Assembly: GCA_026008535.1 (NCBI GenBank)
Contig: BRKX01000014.1
Span: 41,484,506 to 41,548,505, forward strand
Origin: Perilla frutescens
Lineage: Eukaryota > Streptophyta > Magnoliopsida > Lamiales > Lamiaceae
Length of the DNA: 64,000 nt
Reading direction: 5' to 3'
Shown: piece after piece, positions 34,477 to 46,223 of the stretch
Layout of the letters: each line of letters opens with the position of its first letter
How positions within the stretch are numbered: the stretch's first letter is position 1
Made by a program: the position numbers and the translations under genes
Notes under the pieces: model-generated
What the model saw: only the letters and a program-made list of their open reading frames with translations
Databases searched by the model: none
Told to the model about the DNA's origin: nothing

Positions 34477-36353
34477 AATGGTCTTATTTAATGTTACATA
34501 AAAATCAATGAGTTTAATACATTTTCACAGACTAGGCTAAGCTTTGCCCCTCCACGCTCAAGAATGCAAGCATGTGATGAATGGGATAGACCCTGCAGTA
34601 GTCCTTTTCACCATTAAATTTCAATCAGAAAAATCCAACCAGAAAATTCCAGCATATGTAGAATGTAAATATTTTGTTTTTACTACCAATGCAACATTCT
34701 TGACAGTTTCATGTGCACTGTGAAACCAATCAATTCCTCTAGTTGTTTCCGAAAATATGTATCTTTTAAGGTAAACTATCGATTGTATTCTATTTTCGGT
34801 TTTCAAATCTATTACAAATATTAATACTTTTATTGATTAAAAATCTAAATAATTTAAAAATAATGAAATCAAATATTGAATTCATTTGACAAAAACAAAG
34901 AAATTAGAGTAAAGTTGTCCTACAATATATGCGGTCAATTAGGCCACAACAAAAATATTTTGTAAGGAAGAAAGCCAGGTATTCAAATGAAGCGGCCAAA
35001 AACGAGAAATAAATTTGATTAGTTTTAAGGGTTATTTACAATAAAAAAATCACAACATTTAGGTCATTTTGTAATTACAACATGACATTTTGATTGTTGC
35101 AAATAAAACACCAACTTAAATGATTTTTGCAATAATAATATATCCAAATTTTTATTTTTTATTTTTGACTAATTCAGCACGATGTGTCCTACCAAATTTA
35201 CACATATACACCATGCATGCAATAATGTTGAAAAAATCAGAATATACCCCAAATAAATTTGTAATGGGTTAGAAAAATTAGAGGTGTTATATAATTGCAA
35301 AAAATAAAATAAAAATTAAAAGTTACGTTTTATGTGCAACAATTACAAGGTCATGTTGTCATTACAAAATTGTCTAAAGATTATGACTTTTAATGATAAT
35401 GCAAATAATATTAATTTAAATTTAGTTTAAATATTTAATTTACAAAATTGTTGGTTTTGGATAGATTTGAAAAAAGTGAAATAATTTGAGATATAAAGTT
35501 TACCCTTTTTTATTGCAGTGTTTATTAATTGGTATATAATATGCTAAACATGATGATTTATGATGCTAAATATTTGGTGCAATGTTTATATTAGCAATGG
35601 TCAATTGGTCATGTGATGCAACAGTTTAGACAGCTTCATGTGCATTGAGAAATCTCACATTAATTCAATAAAATTTTCCTACCCCAATTCAATCTTGAAA
35701 TTGTTTTCAACAAATTAATGTGTTCTGCCATTTTAATCGACTACTCGAATAGTTGAAATTCAAGAGGCCCCCTTTCTTGTATTTGCAGAATTGTGACACC
35801 AATGCTTTTCGTGATGGCCCAAATGCAGCAGAGACAAATCACATCACCTCAAAACCATCCGTGCCCTTTTTAGACTTTTCTAATTAAAATGCATGGCCAT
35901 CATCTCTAATCAACGCAAAAACTTGTACAAAATCGTCTGGAGTCAAGATCTATCAAATGAATATATGGATCAGGTCAATAAATATGATCATTTGACGGGT
36001 TTTGACTTATCAAAGTCTTACAAGATACTACTCCATCCATCAACATGTAGGCCACACGACACTCAACCATGCATTGAATTGCAACAAATTCGAACAAAAG
36101 AATGGAGAAAATCATGAATCAACAATGTTTAATTAACTCAATGGCTTCTTGCTCATCATTTCTTATAATATAAGCCACATGTATAATTTTGTCATTTTTT
36201 CCCGCTAATTTCTCTAAATTCTTGATGAATAATCTGGAAATGAATTAAAAAAACAAAAATTAAAAACTTCTCAACCGCAAACGCTCAAAAAATGTCACCA
36301 CTGTGGTCTAAAATCAAGAACAATTGTTCACTTCTGCTTTCATCAAACCAACA
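34477..36353. other. AT-rich intergenic DNA with a MITE-like inverted repeat
   Basis: No gene is visible. At about 35028-35412 diverged inverted arms share TTTGTAATTACAACATGA and TTGTTGCAAATAAAAC-type blocks around an AT-rich centre, suggesting an old MITE of about 385 bp. Its family and TSD are unclear. Confidence 0.4.
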
Positions 36354-37712
36354 TCATTCCTTGTATGATCTTGGTGTCTTCATCGGAGGGCAATGTTGAT
36401 CGTCAGTGTCAAAGCTAAGTCGTCTTTTGATCCCTCTCGATGTGTTTGTTGAATCATCAACGACATCAATTGTCGTTGAATCATGTGAAACAAAAGATTC
36501 CGGAGTCTTAAACTCCGAAATCTCTTGCAGTAATCTATAGAAGCACACGGTAGTCTCCTATCAAAATGAATAAAATTCCAACGAAATCAGTAAATAGCGA
36601 CGGATTTACCTAACAAGAAAATTCCAACCGAACAAAGCAATAAAGACTCTCACTTTCTCAAACAACCCCCACGATGGAACCGCGTCCATCTTCGTCTCCA
36701 ACGCTGCCTTGGTTAAACCATTATCGTACGCTGCTAAAACCGCGGCCGCCGCGATAATGGACGGCCGGTGCTTCGCCACATCAATCTCTGCACCAAAACA
36801 TGAATCTTTCATTAGAACTATTCAAACACAAATGGTTATACAAATACAAAAATCATTTGATATTGAATCTTCCAAACTAATACCTTTCATTATGGCTAAA
36901 ATTAGTTCATTAGCTCGAATTAACAACTCTCTATCACTACTCTCTCCATATAATTTGGCGGCAAAATAGTTGGAAAAACTAAAAGGAGTTACACAACTCA
37001 TTCTCCATTCCAATGTATTTAAAACTATCAATTCCATTCTCTCAATGGAACTTTCTAGAAACTGGTACCCCTCTATCGTATAGTCTCTCAAAGGCCTTGC
37101 TTCGCATTCTTCCATTTTCGCGGCCAACGACAAACATGCAATTGAAAGAATTTGGATTTTCAGTAGCTTTCCATCCTATCCAAATTAAAAAAAAAAAATT
37201 GTCGCAAAAATCATCATAAACCAAAACAAGATTAATCAATAACACATTAATTAAGTCGTGAATAGTTAAACTTAAACTCACAGAAATCCTCATTCTTGAG
37301 AGAAAACGATCTAAATAAATCATCGAGAGATACGCAGTGCGGTAGTGGTATCCAAACAAAGCCCTTTTCTGCAAACACAGCGACAATTCAAGAAAAAACA
37401 AAATTTACCCCACTCATCAAAAAGGAAAAAAAAAAAAACATATTAATATTCAAGAAAAAAGGAAAATTAACATACTTGAAGAATCCATTTGATGACATCC
37501 AAACGTGTGGATTCGAACCAGCACCTTTCCATCGAGACAGAATTGACATCATCGTTGTTGTCGGGTCGAAATAATCCGGTCTCGTGTTCGAACATCATTT
37601 CGATGAACTCACAATCAGATTCAGAAACAGAGCTGAAATAATGGTTTTCATCTTTCTCTTCTTTCAAAGAGGATTCGTTTTCTTCACATAAAAGATTTGG
37701 CAGTGAGCCCAT
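36354..37712 (-). CDS. CYCD5: D-type cyclin, CYCD5 group
   Basis: Five exons on the minus strand are inferred: 37476-37712, 37282-37368, 36884-37175, 36654-36787 and 36354-36557, in consistent phase. They encode 317 residues. D cyclins bind CDKA and drive phosphorylation of retinoblastoma-related protein at G1/S. The N-terminus has the LxCxE pocket-binding motif (LLCEE, residues 7-11). The cyclin N box follows (RLDVIKWIL, YRTAYLSMIYLDRFL, LSLAAKMEE), then the C box. The tail has RGIKRRLSFDTDDQHCPP, matching the KRRLSFDDSDQSSPP tail recalled for Arabidopsis CYCD5;1. That tail includes a basic patch and a serine that a CDK could phosphorylate. The start is the first ATG before LxCxE. Confidence 0.92.
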
Positions 37713-37912
37713 TTTTCTCAGCTTTTTTTTCTTGACTTCTGCATAAATGAAAATTGCAAAAATGAAAAATAATGGCGAATCCTAGAGATAGAAGTGATAG
37801 TAAATATTGTGGGAGAGAATTAGAAGATTTTGGGTTGAAGATTTGGTCGTGATTGAGAAAATCTTCAACTCTAGAAAGAAAGAATACAGGCAGTGGAGTT
37901 GCGAAGTTGCTG

Positions 37913-37920
37913 CCGCCAAA
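37913..37920 (-). promoter_or_regulatory. E2F/DP consensus site upstream of CYCD5
   Basis: On the gene's strand TTTGGCGG fits the plant E2F consensus TTTSSCGS. It lies about 200 bp before the ATG. It is part of the near-palindrome CCGCTAAATTTGGCGG. A role in S-phase control of the cyclin is inference. Confidence 0.4.
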
Positions 37921-38539
37921 TTTAGCGGAGACGATATAGCCTTCGCGCGTGAGATTATGTTTATTTTAATAATACAAATGAAAGGAATAAAATAAAATAT
38001 CAATGTATTTTTATTTTACTTCTTTCATCATTTGTAACGCACATTGTACATGTGATTTTTTATATAGATCTTATGAGAAATATGTGCTGTTTTTATACTT
38101 CATGCAAATTAAACTGTGTTGGAGTCGAATTCAAAACTGAGAGATTTGCCATAGTTGAATTGTATAAATGTTGCAATATGATTTCACCAAATCTTTTCTA
38201 TAATTGAGACATATAATCCAAATTTTAGATTATTCTTAATTGCGATTATAACTTGCGCCGTCGTCATAATGCGGAACTAGCTAAAAGTGGGATGAAAGAT
38301 TTTGCGCTATTTGTTAGAGTAAATTGCTTGCAAATGGCGGGATTTTTGAAAGTGGGAATATATGGAACTAGTCGGTCAAATTTTTAAAAGATTTATTTTA
38401 GTCAGTAACTTTTAAATATATTTTATTTGGTCAGAATTACTATATTACCCCTATATTTATTTTTAACCTATTTCATTTCCCCACCATTCAACGGCGCCGA
38501 TTCACATTTCACAGTTTGAAATCTGATTTTGGAAAAATT

Positions 38540-38567
38540 TCTCTCTCTCTCTCTCTCTCTCTCTCTT
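38540..38567 (+). repeat. (CT)n microsatellite
   Basis: This uninterrupted CT run of about 13 units lies inside the Mutator-like element and precedes a short gene-like open stretch (from 38593) that I could not identify. Confidence 0.9.
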
Positions 38568-38999
38568 CTACATCTCATCTTCTTCAACACTAATGGAATC
38601 TGCAACACTGAAAATTCAAGCGAAGATTTCTCCAGATTCAAGCCATCAACCTCCGAAAATTCGTGTGAAGATCTCTCTCTCCAAATTTCTCCACCACCGA
38701 GTCGTCGACTTTGAAAATTCAAGCAAAAAAATAGAAAATCCTTCCCCAACATGTGTATGTTCCAGATCTAATTATTAATAATATTGTTAGATTGTTATGT
38801 GTTTTTCTTTTAAGTTTGATTTTGGGAAAAATTTGATTCGAAGAATATTGTTAGATGCTGTTTGTTTTTTAAGTTTGAAGTTTATTTTCTACACATAATA
38901 GACATGCTTTGACAATAAAAGTGCCACTAATATAGTTGATATTTGAAAATCTGGAAAAAATGAAGTATTTTTGCAACTTTCGAAAAATCTGGAAAAATG

Positions 39000-39625
39000 A
39001 TGTTCTTAACTGCGTGCGAGCCCTGCGTGCATGCTCGTGCGCGCACGTCTTGTGCGCGCATGCTTGTGAACGCAGTTAAGAAGAAAATTGCGCGCACCTG
39101 AGGCCAAATTATCAACAGTTGTTCTGCCGATGCACATAAATTATCAATCGATGTCATGCCGATAGTCTGCCGATGTGTTCTGCCGATACCTGCGCGCGCG
39201 TGCTTACTTTGTGCGCGCGCGCTTACTTTGTGCGAACATGCCTTATGCACGCATGCTTGTGGGCGCCCACAAGAAGAAATGACGCGCACCTAAGGTTAAC
39301 TTATCAACAGTTGTTCTGTCGATGCACAGAAATTATCAACCGATGTCATGTCGATAGTCCGTCGATGTCTGCGCGCTCACTTACTTTGTGCGCGCATGCC
39401 TTGTGCACATGCTTGTGGGCGCAGTTAAGAAGAAAATCACGCACACTTGAGGTCAAATTATCAACAGTTGTTCTGCCGATGTATAAAAATCATCAACCGA
39501 TGTCATGCCGATATTCCGCCGATAGTCTGCCGATGTGTTCTGCCGATGTCTGCGTGCGCGCATGCCTTGTGCGCGCCGAGTTTTGCGCGCACTTAAGAAC
39601 AATCCAGCGCGCAGTTAAGAACAAA
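39000..39625. repeat. GC-rich tandem repeats within the Mutator-like element
   Basis: A unit of about 160-190 bp recurs from about 39079, 39269 and 39427. It contains AATTATCAACAGTTGTTCTG, CCGATGTCATGCCGATAGTC, and runs of GCGCGC/TGTGCGCGCA. The block is framed by inverted TGTTCTTAACTGCG and CGCAGTTAAGAACA. Open frames here follow from the repeat and are not genes. Confidence 0.7.
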
Positions 39626-39689
39626 ATCATTTTTTTTTGTAAAAGTCGAACTTAAGTGCTCACTGCACTAGCTCGACATGGACGAAGTA

Positions 39690-39915
39690 TGACGAGAACT
39701 ATGGTCCAAGAAATGAAGATCAATGATGAAGATGAAGATTGACAATGAAGATGAAGATGAAAAGCAAATCTGAAGATAAAGATCGACAATGAAGATGAAG
39801 ATCGACGATGAAGATGAAAAGCAAATCTGAAAATGAAGATGAAGATCGACGATATTTTAATTCTCTTTCTGAAGATGAAAAACAGATCTAAAGATGAAGA
39901 TGAAGATAAAAGCAT
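39690..39915. repeat. GAAGATGAAGATCGAC minisatellite
   Basis: Irregular repeats of GAAGATGAAGAT with GATCGACAATG and AAAAGCAAATCTG interspersed. It is low complexity, within the same Mutator-like element. Confidence 0.7.
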
Positions 39916-40397
39916 ATTTGATATTTTTTATTTTTTTTTATGTCTAAAGGGCATTTTGGTCCAAAGTGGCTAAAAAAAATATGTTTAAAACTTACCGGCT
40001 AAAATAACTTCTTTAAAAGTTTAAATGGCTAAAATAGTTTTTGCTTCTTTTTGAAATAGGTGGATAAGTATTATTTGTTTTACTTTTTTGAGCAAAAAGA
40101 GACGTAAAAATGTGTGTGCGACCATCAAAATTTGTAAGAGGGTCAATATTCGAATTAAAGTAAATTCATTTTCACCGATAATAATTTATAATTTTATTAT
40201 TGTTTAATTGTGTTTGCATTCTGAATCTTTACTGTCCTACAAATTTTGACCGCATGACAGTTTCATAACACTTCCTCCAAATGAAATTTATTCAACTATA
40301 GGTAGCAACTTATTGAAAATAATGTTATTCGTACGTATGTAATACCGACAATATATATAGTATATTATCAGAGATTGTCAATAATAAATCTAGCAAT

Positions 40398-42652
40398 TGT
40401 AACGCCCCAAACTACTCCGTTTGGCCACGTCACTTAATATACAATTTACTTACATATTTTGTGTACTTATTTTAATATGAGCGGAAGCTTAGGTCAAAAT
40501 ATGATACTATACATAGCACGATGAGGTAAGGCATCATAGTTTACAATATAAATTTTGTCCTATGAAGCATGCAATCATCTAACCTATCGGGCTCATAGGC
40601 TTACACAACCCGCCTGTCTAGTACCCTAAATTAACAAACATAATATAGGGATTCATCAACATAATTCGCACATAGAAGGCTCTAAGGTCAAACGACCCGC
40701 CTTTAAGTTGTTTGGCATAGTTATCAAATTATATACATCATAACCTACAAAAGATCGGGCTATTCCCATCCCCAATAATCATTGATCATAAAGCAAAAAG
40801 AGTGATCAATGTAATAATGATAGTAATGCAAGTATTTTTCAAAAAGAAGAGCATGCAAAAGATAAACACAAGCTTGTGGGGTTCTCTTGTGTTCACAACG
40901 CTCCTACTCGGGCTCCGACTCCTCAACCTGAAATTCATTGAATGAATGGGGTGAGTATTTAACAACATACTCAGTGGGGAACACTGTAAACAGTTATAGC
41001 TAATTGCACAAGTGAAAATATAACATATGGACTTTTCTTTACTTTGTGGAGACTAGTCTCAACCCCGTAGGGCCCAAACATCATGATGCCCCCGTTAATG
41101 AACATCTTTATCCCTGTAGGGATGCCCGCAGACATCCTACCCCCCAGGGAGGACATTAACAGGTCTATGTTCGATCTAAAGGATCTCTGCCCCGAAGGGT
41201 CTCTTTGTCGACCCCGAAGGATCTCTTTCATTCACTGGTCCGAAGACCCTTCATACATATACAATCAAAGCACAACAGTAACTATAACCTTACACGTGTT
41301 CACAGTTTAGAGTTACCCCACCTTAAAAGACGCTTTTGAATCCTTTTAACCTTGAATACTCCTTTGCCGTGCACAAGTTGTCCTCCTCGAGCTCCAACAC
41401 GTCACCTATCACCTTTTTATTCTCTTTTCAATTTAGATGTCGAGTTATACAAATAAATCATAACTTTGAGTAAACTCATGCTATACTTTACTTTAAGGTC
41501 TTCTAACATGTCCATATACACAATCATGGATATACCAGCTCATACTACGATTTTGGACTCAAAATATGCATTAAAACTCTTTGAAGCATTTGATCGAACA
41601 CATCACGGGCACACATTTAAACCACAAGCTCATGACTCATTTTAAATCCTTTAGACCCAACATTTCAAATACAAACACCTTTATCCTAGGGCTCTAACAT
41701 ACATGAAACTCAACCCCATACAACCCACACAACATCTCCAAACGATTATCAACAAAACAAAGGGAAATAAGGGCAAAAATCCAAACCCTAGCAACAATGA
41801 ACCATAGGAATCCAATATAACTTCACATATAGCTTCAAGGAGACAAGTAAACCATATGTTCAAGATATCAAAGCAAGAAGATCAACAAAAATCCAAAATC
41901 CTCAAATTTGGATAACAAACCCTAGTTTCCAAAACAACAAGAAATGGGTGTTTAATCCCCAAGAAGGAGAGGTGTAGAGGTTACCTTTGTTGATGGATGA
42001 TGATGGAAGAATCTACTCCACAAAGATGAAGGATTTGTAGAGAGAAATGGAGAGGAGAATCGCCCAAGTGAAAAGAAAGTGAGAAGAAAATGAACAAGTG
42101 TTGTATTTATAGGTAGAGAATCCCCGGACCCGCGCGACCGCGCAGCCCCCGCGACCGCGGAACCCCTCTCTCGGCCCACGCTCCCCGCGAGCGCGCAGCC
42201 CCCGCGGGCGCGCGTCCCTCGCCAGCCCCGCGGGCGCGCAGTCTCTCGCGACCGCGCACGTCCCCGCGGGCGCGCACCTCCCGCGAGCGCGCGACATGCC
42301 AAAAATCACCCCCTTATTTTAAACGACTCCCGAACTTAAACCACTCCAGCGAGACCCCCGATCAACTCAGCGTTAGGGTGTTCAAGGTATGGAAAAATAT
42401 TAATTTAAATATAAACACACTCGATTATCGTCACATAACTCAACAAATTTTAACATTAAATATTAACGTGTATTATACACTTAGTATAATACCACCGTGC
42501 TATGACGTATTGGCTCGAGTAAGACAACCTGCAATAAAACAACGGCATAACATACAAACATACTCACATGATTAATATTCAACAATATTAATTCGAAATC
42601 ATTTACTAAAATTATAATTTATAATTTAGCAAAAGGGGTCGGGGTATCACAG
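40398..42652 (-). mobile_element. solo LTR, family X, copy 1
   Basis: The element begins TGTAACGCCCC and ends GGGGTATCACA, flanked by perfect GCAAT duplications (40393-40397 and 42653-42657). A TATA box on the minus strand (CTATAAATAC, complement of 42103-42112) sets the orientation. It has no internal coding, primer site or second LTR. It matches 48102-50393. The length of about 2.25 kb and the TG/CA ends suggest a solo LTR of a large Ty3/gypsy element. Confidence 0.85.
42121..42297. repeat. GC-rich minisatellite in solo LTR copy 1
   Basis: Repeated CCCGCGGGCGCGC / CCGCGACCGCGC units lie just upstream of the TATA box in LTR sense. The surrounding LTR is AT-rich. Long open frames here are an effect of GC content. 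Confidence 0.75.
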
Positions 42653-42870
42653 CAATCGTATGAGCCAATAGATTGAGAGATGTCATCTTAGAGAAAGTTG
42701 TGATTAATTGAACAATAAATATTAGTTTAGTTACATTATGAAAGTAGATCATAACGTTCGTAACTTCTTTTACATCGATATATTGTTAATTAATTACAAT
42801 ACGATCTCCAACATTTTTTTATTATTTTTTTAATTTTACCCTCAGTAAGAAAATGATATCTAAGTGGTGA

Positions 42871-42978
42871 TATTTTTTTTTTACTCACATGTCTGACCTG
42901 TGGTATTGAGAAGATTCGAACTCATGATCCAGGTCTTCAAGCAACTTCACTCCACCACAAGCTCATTCCCACCGGGAC
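42871..42978 (-). mobile_element. short tRNA-derived SINE
   Basis: On the minus strand GGGAATGAGCTTGTGGTGGAG (A-box) and ATGAGTTCGAATCT (B-box) are followed by an A-rich tail. The flanks CTAAGTGGTGA (42860-42870) and CTAAATGGTGA (42979-42989) are a target duplication with one change. It is shorter than the SINE at 15357, but both share the AGTGGTGGAG-like head. Confidence 0.7.
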
Positions 42979-43077
42979 CTAAATGGTGACTTAGCACACC
43001 AGAGTTTCACGCGTAAAAAAAAATCCGCATAAAACAAAACGACATCCTTTTGACTTTGGTTGAATTATTTCCCTCTA

Positions 43078-43078
<1 letters not shown>

Positions 43079-43144
<66 letters not shown>
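43079..43144. repeat. (ATT)n microsatellite
   Basis: An uninterrupted ATT run of about 22 units. AT-rich noncoding DNA surrounds it from 42990 to 43690. Confidence 0.95.
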
Positions 43145-43693
43145 GACATATAATAATAGCAATTAAAATATAATATTACATAATAAATATTTTAAAATTA
43201 AGATTTATTCAATTTCAATTATGAATATATATGTATTAGATATAGTATGACTATTTAATAATTATACCAAATACAATTTTGAAAATACAATATATTATAA
43301 TAATGGTGCATAAAAACAACTTAAAATGTTATATGACTAAAATTATGCTTATTAGAACATTTGCAACGCTTCTTGTTGGGTTTAAATTTAATTGATTTTA
43401 TTTTTCTAACGTATATATCTTGTATTAACAATATTTATTCATAATTGAATAATTAATATATATATGTATGTATGTACGTACGTATATATAGAAGTATATA
43501 TTTAACACATATATAATTATATTATATCCATATACAATATATATTTTAGATGTGTGTCTATATATTGATTAGATATATTAGTAAGTTAGTGAATATAAGT
43601 ATAATAATATATAGTAGTAGTAAGTTGAGATAATATAATGGGGAGGGGGAATTAAACTAGCCTGATAATAAAATATCGCTTTTAGTCACTTTA

Positions 43694-43917
43694 GGCCTTG
43701 TTTACTTTGATGGATAATGATGGATTAATAAGTTATTATATGTTTACTTTGCATGATATTAAAATAGTGGATAATCAAAGACCCGTGATAAATGAGATTT
43801 GTGTGTCTATTTGTGGGATATGTATCCCACCTAATGAGGTGGGATATAATTTATCCATCCTCTCATCCTCTAAACTATCTATCTACTCAATAGTAAATCC
43901 TTGAAGTAAACAAACCC
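43694..43917. mobile_element. Tourist-like (PIF/Harbinger) MITE, copy 2
   Basis: Ends GGCCTTGTTTACTTTG and AAGTAAACAAACCC are flanked by TTA on both sides. The interior shares GTGGGATATGTATCCCAC and the TCTAAACTATCTATCTACTC block with 17684-17914 in the opposite orientation. Confidence 0.85.
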
Positions 43918-44150
43918 TTAGAGAATTACTATCTACAACTCTGAAGCATCACTCGCTTTTCTTTTACTTTTTTTTTTCCTTTTTTTTTTATTTCTCACAT
44001 TTTTTTATATGTGATTTTTTTTTCATATTTATGTGAATTATATGCTAACACATGAATTCACATCAATCATGACATGTCAAACTTCAAACTAAATTAATTT
44101 ACATAAATAAAAATTAAAGAAGGTCTCCCAGATGATAAGGCGCTTCCAGA

Positions 44151-45656
44151 TAGGGGTGGGAAAAATACCGAAATATCAAAATACTGCACTTATCATACCG
44201 AAAAATATCGAAATGTCGAATTTTCGATACGGTATGATACCGTATCAATAATTTTCGGTCCGGTATCGATATGAAATTTGAAAAATTCTCGGTATACCGC
44301 GGTATTCGGTATATACCGATATTTTCGATATATACCGGTATGTTGGTACATCATTATATATTGATATTTCGGTATATTGGTATAAACGGTATATCGGTAT
44401 ACCATACCATACCGATGTTTTTTTTTTTTTTGACAAATTATGGTTATTGTAGTACATTAATTTCATTTGAGTATACATGACTACAAAATATTATAAGTGA
44501 CAACTAAATATCAATAAAAGAAAAAAAAATTAATCAAATGATTATATTTAAATTATGATGATCTACAACATTGCAACATATATTTACAATTTGATTAATA
44601 TATCATATAAATTAGGTATAATTTAAAATATTACATAGTAAAATGAACAATTAAAATTTAAATTTATATGTAATAACTAAAAAATAGTAATCTTATTATT
44701 TTTATTATTAAACACCCAATACTCCTCTCCAATATTAAATACTAAAAGTTAAAAAAAATTTATAAGAGAAATTAACGAAAATTACTAAATAAAAAGATAA
44801 AAAATATTTTAGAGTTCATTAAATTCTAAAAAATATAATATTCGGTAGTTTAACATAAAAACTTAGAAAATATATATAATAAAAAAAAATACACGAGTTA
44901 TGAATTGAAAATGAACAATTTAAAAGTATACGTAATAAATAGCAACCTTATATTCTTCTCCAATATTAAGCATTATAAGTTAAAAAATAAAAATAATAAC
45001 AAGAAACTAGAATATACGTAAATTATGATAATAACACTTTGATGTTTAGACATTGAAGTTGAACATGACTAATAAAGATAACAAACTAACATTATTACAA
45101 TTACGACTTATGAGTAAAGTAAGTTATAAGAGAAATAATAGAAAATTACTAAATAAGAAGATAAAAAATATTTTAGAGTCCATTAAATTCTAAAAAAAAA
45201 AATATCATATTCAGTAAGTTTAACATAAAATCTTAGAAAATATATATAATAAAAAATACATGAGTTATGAATTGAAAATGAACAATTTAAAAGTATACAT
45301 AATAAATAGGAACCTTATATTCTTCTCCAATATTAAGCACTAAATATTCAAAAAAATGCAAAATTCGGATCAGTTCGGTATTTTTGGTAAACCTTAAAAT
45401 TTCGGTATTTTCGATATATCGTGAAAGTTCGGTATACCTTGGAAGTTCGGTATGTTTGGTATACCATTTACTATAGGTACGGTACGGTATACCAAAAATA
45501 TTGGTACGATATCAATATCTGTTACGGCATATACCGAATCTTCGGTATACCGAAAGTTTAGGTACGAGAACGGTATAGAATTTTTTGATATTGAAATTTC
45601 GGTATGGTATACGATACGGCGTGAAATTTTCAGTATGCCGTACCAACCCACCCCTA
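44151..45656. mobile_element. hAT-type nonautonomous element
   Basis: A perfect 10-bp inverted repeat, TAGGGGTGGG/CCCACCCCTA, is flanked by the perfect 8-bp duplication CTTCCAGA (44143-44150 and 45657-45664). Both ends carry dense CGGTATACCGATA-like subterminal repeats over 200-300 bp. The middle is AT-rich and noncoding. A direct repeat within it (about 44770-44980 and 45125-45330) shares ACTAAATAA, TATTTTAGAGT and TATTCTTCTCCAATATTAAG. Confidence 0.9.
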
Positions 45657-45841
45657 CTTCCAGATCTTACCTTAGATTGGATTCTGAAAAGCGGAAGCGT
45701 TCATCCTCGGTCTCTTTGTAAGAAGAAGACATCCAGACATGAGAGCATGTCTGTTAGACAAAAGAAGCCTACAAATTTTTTTGATGAAATGTCAAAAACT
45801 AATTCTCGAAAATTACATGTCGAAACTCTAAACTGGAAAAA

Positions 45842-46195
45842 CAGCAATGAGCTCACCAACTGAAGTTCGTAGAACTGAACTGATGATCGCCAATGAGCTC
45901 ACCAACTGAAGTTCACTGAACTGAACTAAAGATCGTTAATAAGCTCACCAACTGAAATTCACAGAACTGAACTGAAGATCGCCAATGAGGTCACCAACTG
46001 AAGTTCGCAGAATTGAATTGAAGATCGCCAATGAGCTCACCAACTGAATTTCTCGGAACTGAACTAAAGATCGCCAATGAGCTCACCAACTGAAGTTCGC
46101 AAAACTGAACTTAAGACCGCCAATGAGCTCACCAATTAAAGTTGCAAACTAAACTAAAGACCGCCAACTGAGTTCACCAACTGAAGGTTGCCAAC
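45842..46195. repeat. 46-47-bp tandem repeat array
   Basis: About seven and a half copies of a unit reading CAATGAGCTCACCAACTGAA then GTTCGCAGAACTGAACTGAAGATCG-like sequence. The first three starts are 45844, 45891 and about 45937. The copies diverge towards the right end. It lies between the hAT element and the LTR at 46224 and may belong to an older LTR. Confidence 0.85.
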
Positions 46196-46223
46196 TATGC
46201 GCACCAAATCAACCTACACTTAA

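Larger units (their letters stand above)
38352..40047. mobile_element. Mutator-like element with diverged TIRs
   Basis: The perfect 9-bp repeat TTTTTGAAA flanks the element (38343-38351 and 40048-40056). Inside, GGTCAAATTTTTAAAAGATTTATTTTAG-like and TTTTAAATATATTTTATTTGG-like blocks at the left pair with diverged inverted copies at about 39960-40047. The interior carries a CT microsatellite, GC-rich tandem repeats and GAAGATGAAGAT-rich repeats. There is no transposase. TIR identity is modest. Confidence 0.55.

Noticed and set aside
39173..39655. 160-codon cysteine/alanine-rich ORF
   Set aside because: It spans the GC-rich tandem repeat units within the Mutator-like element, and the open frame follows from the repeat.
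41952..42309. Arginine/alanine-rich minus-strand ORFs of 98-116 codons
   Set aside because: They arise from the GC-rich minisatellite inside a solo LTR; the same effect recurs at 49771-50246 with a different sequence and length.
44193..44480. Overlapping tyrosine/isoleucine-rich ORFs on both strands
   Set aside because: They come from GGTATACC-type palindromic repeats at the hAT element end and have no independent coding signal.
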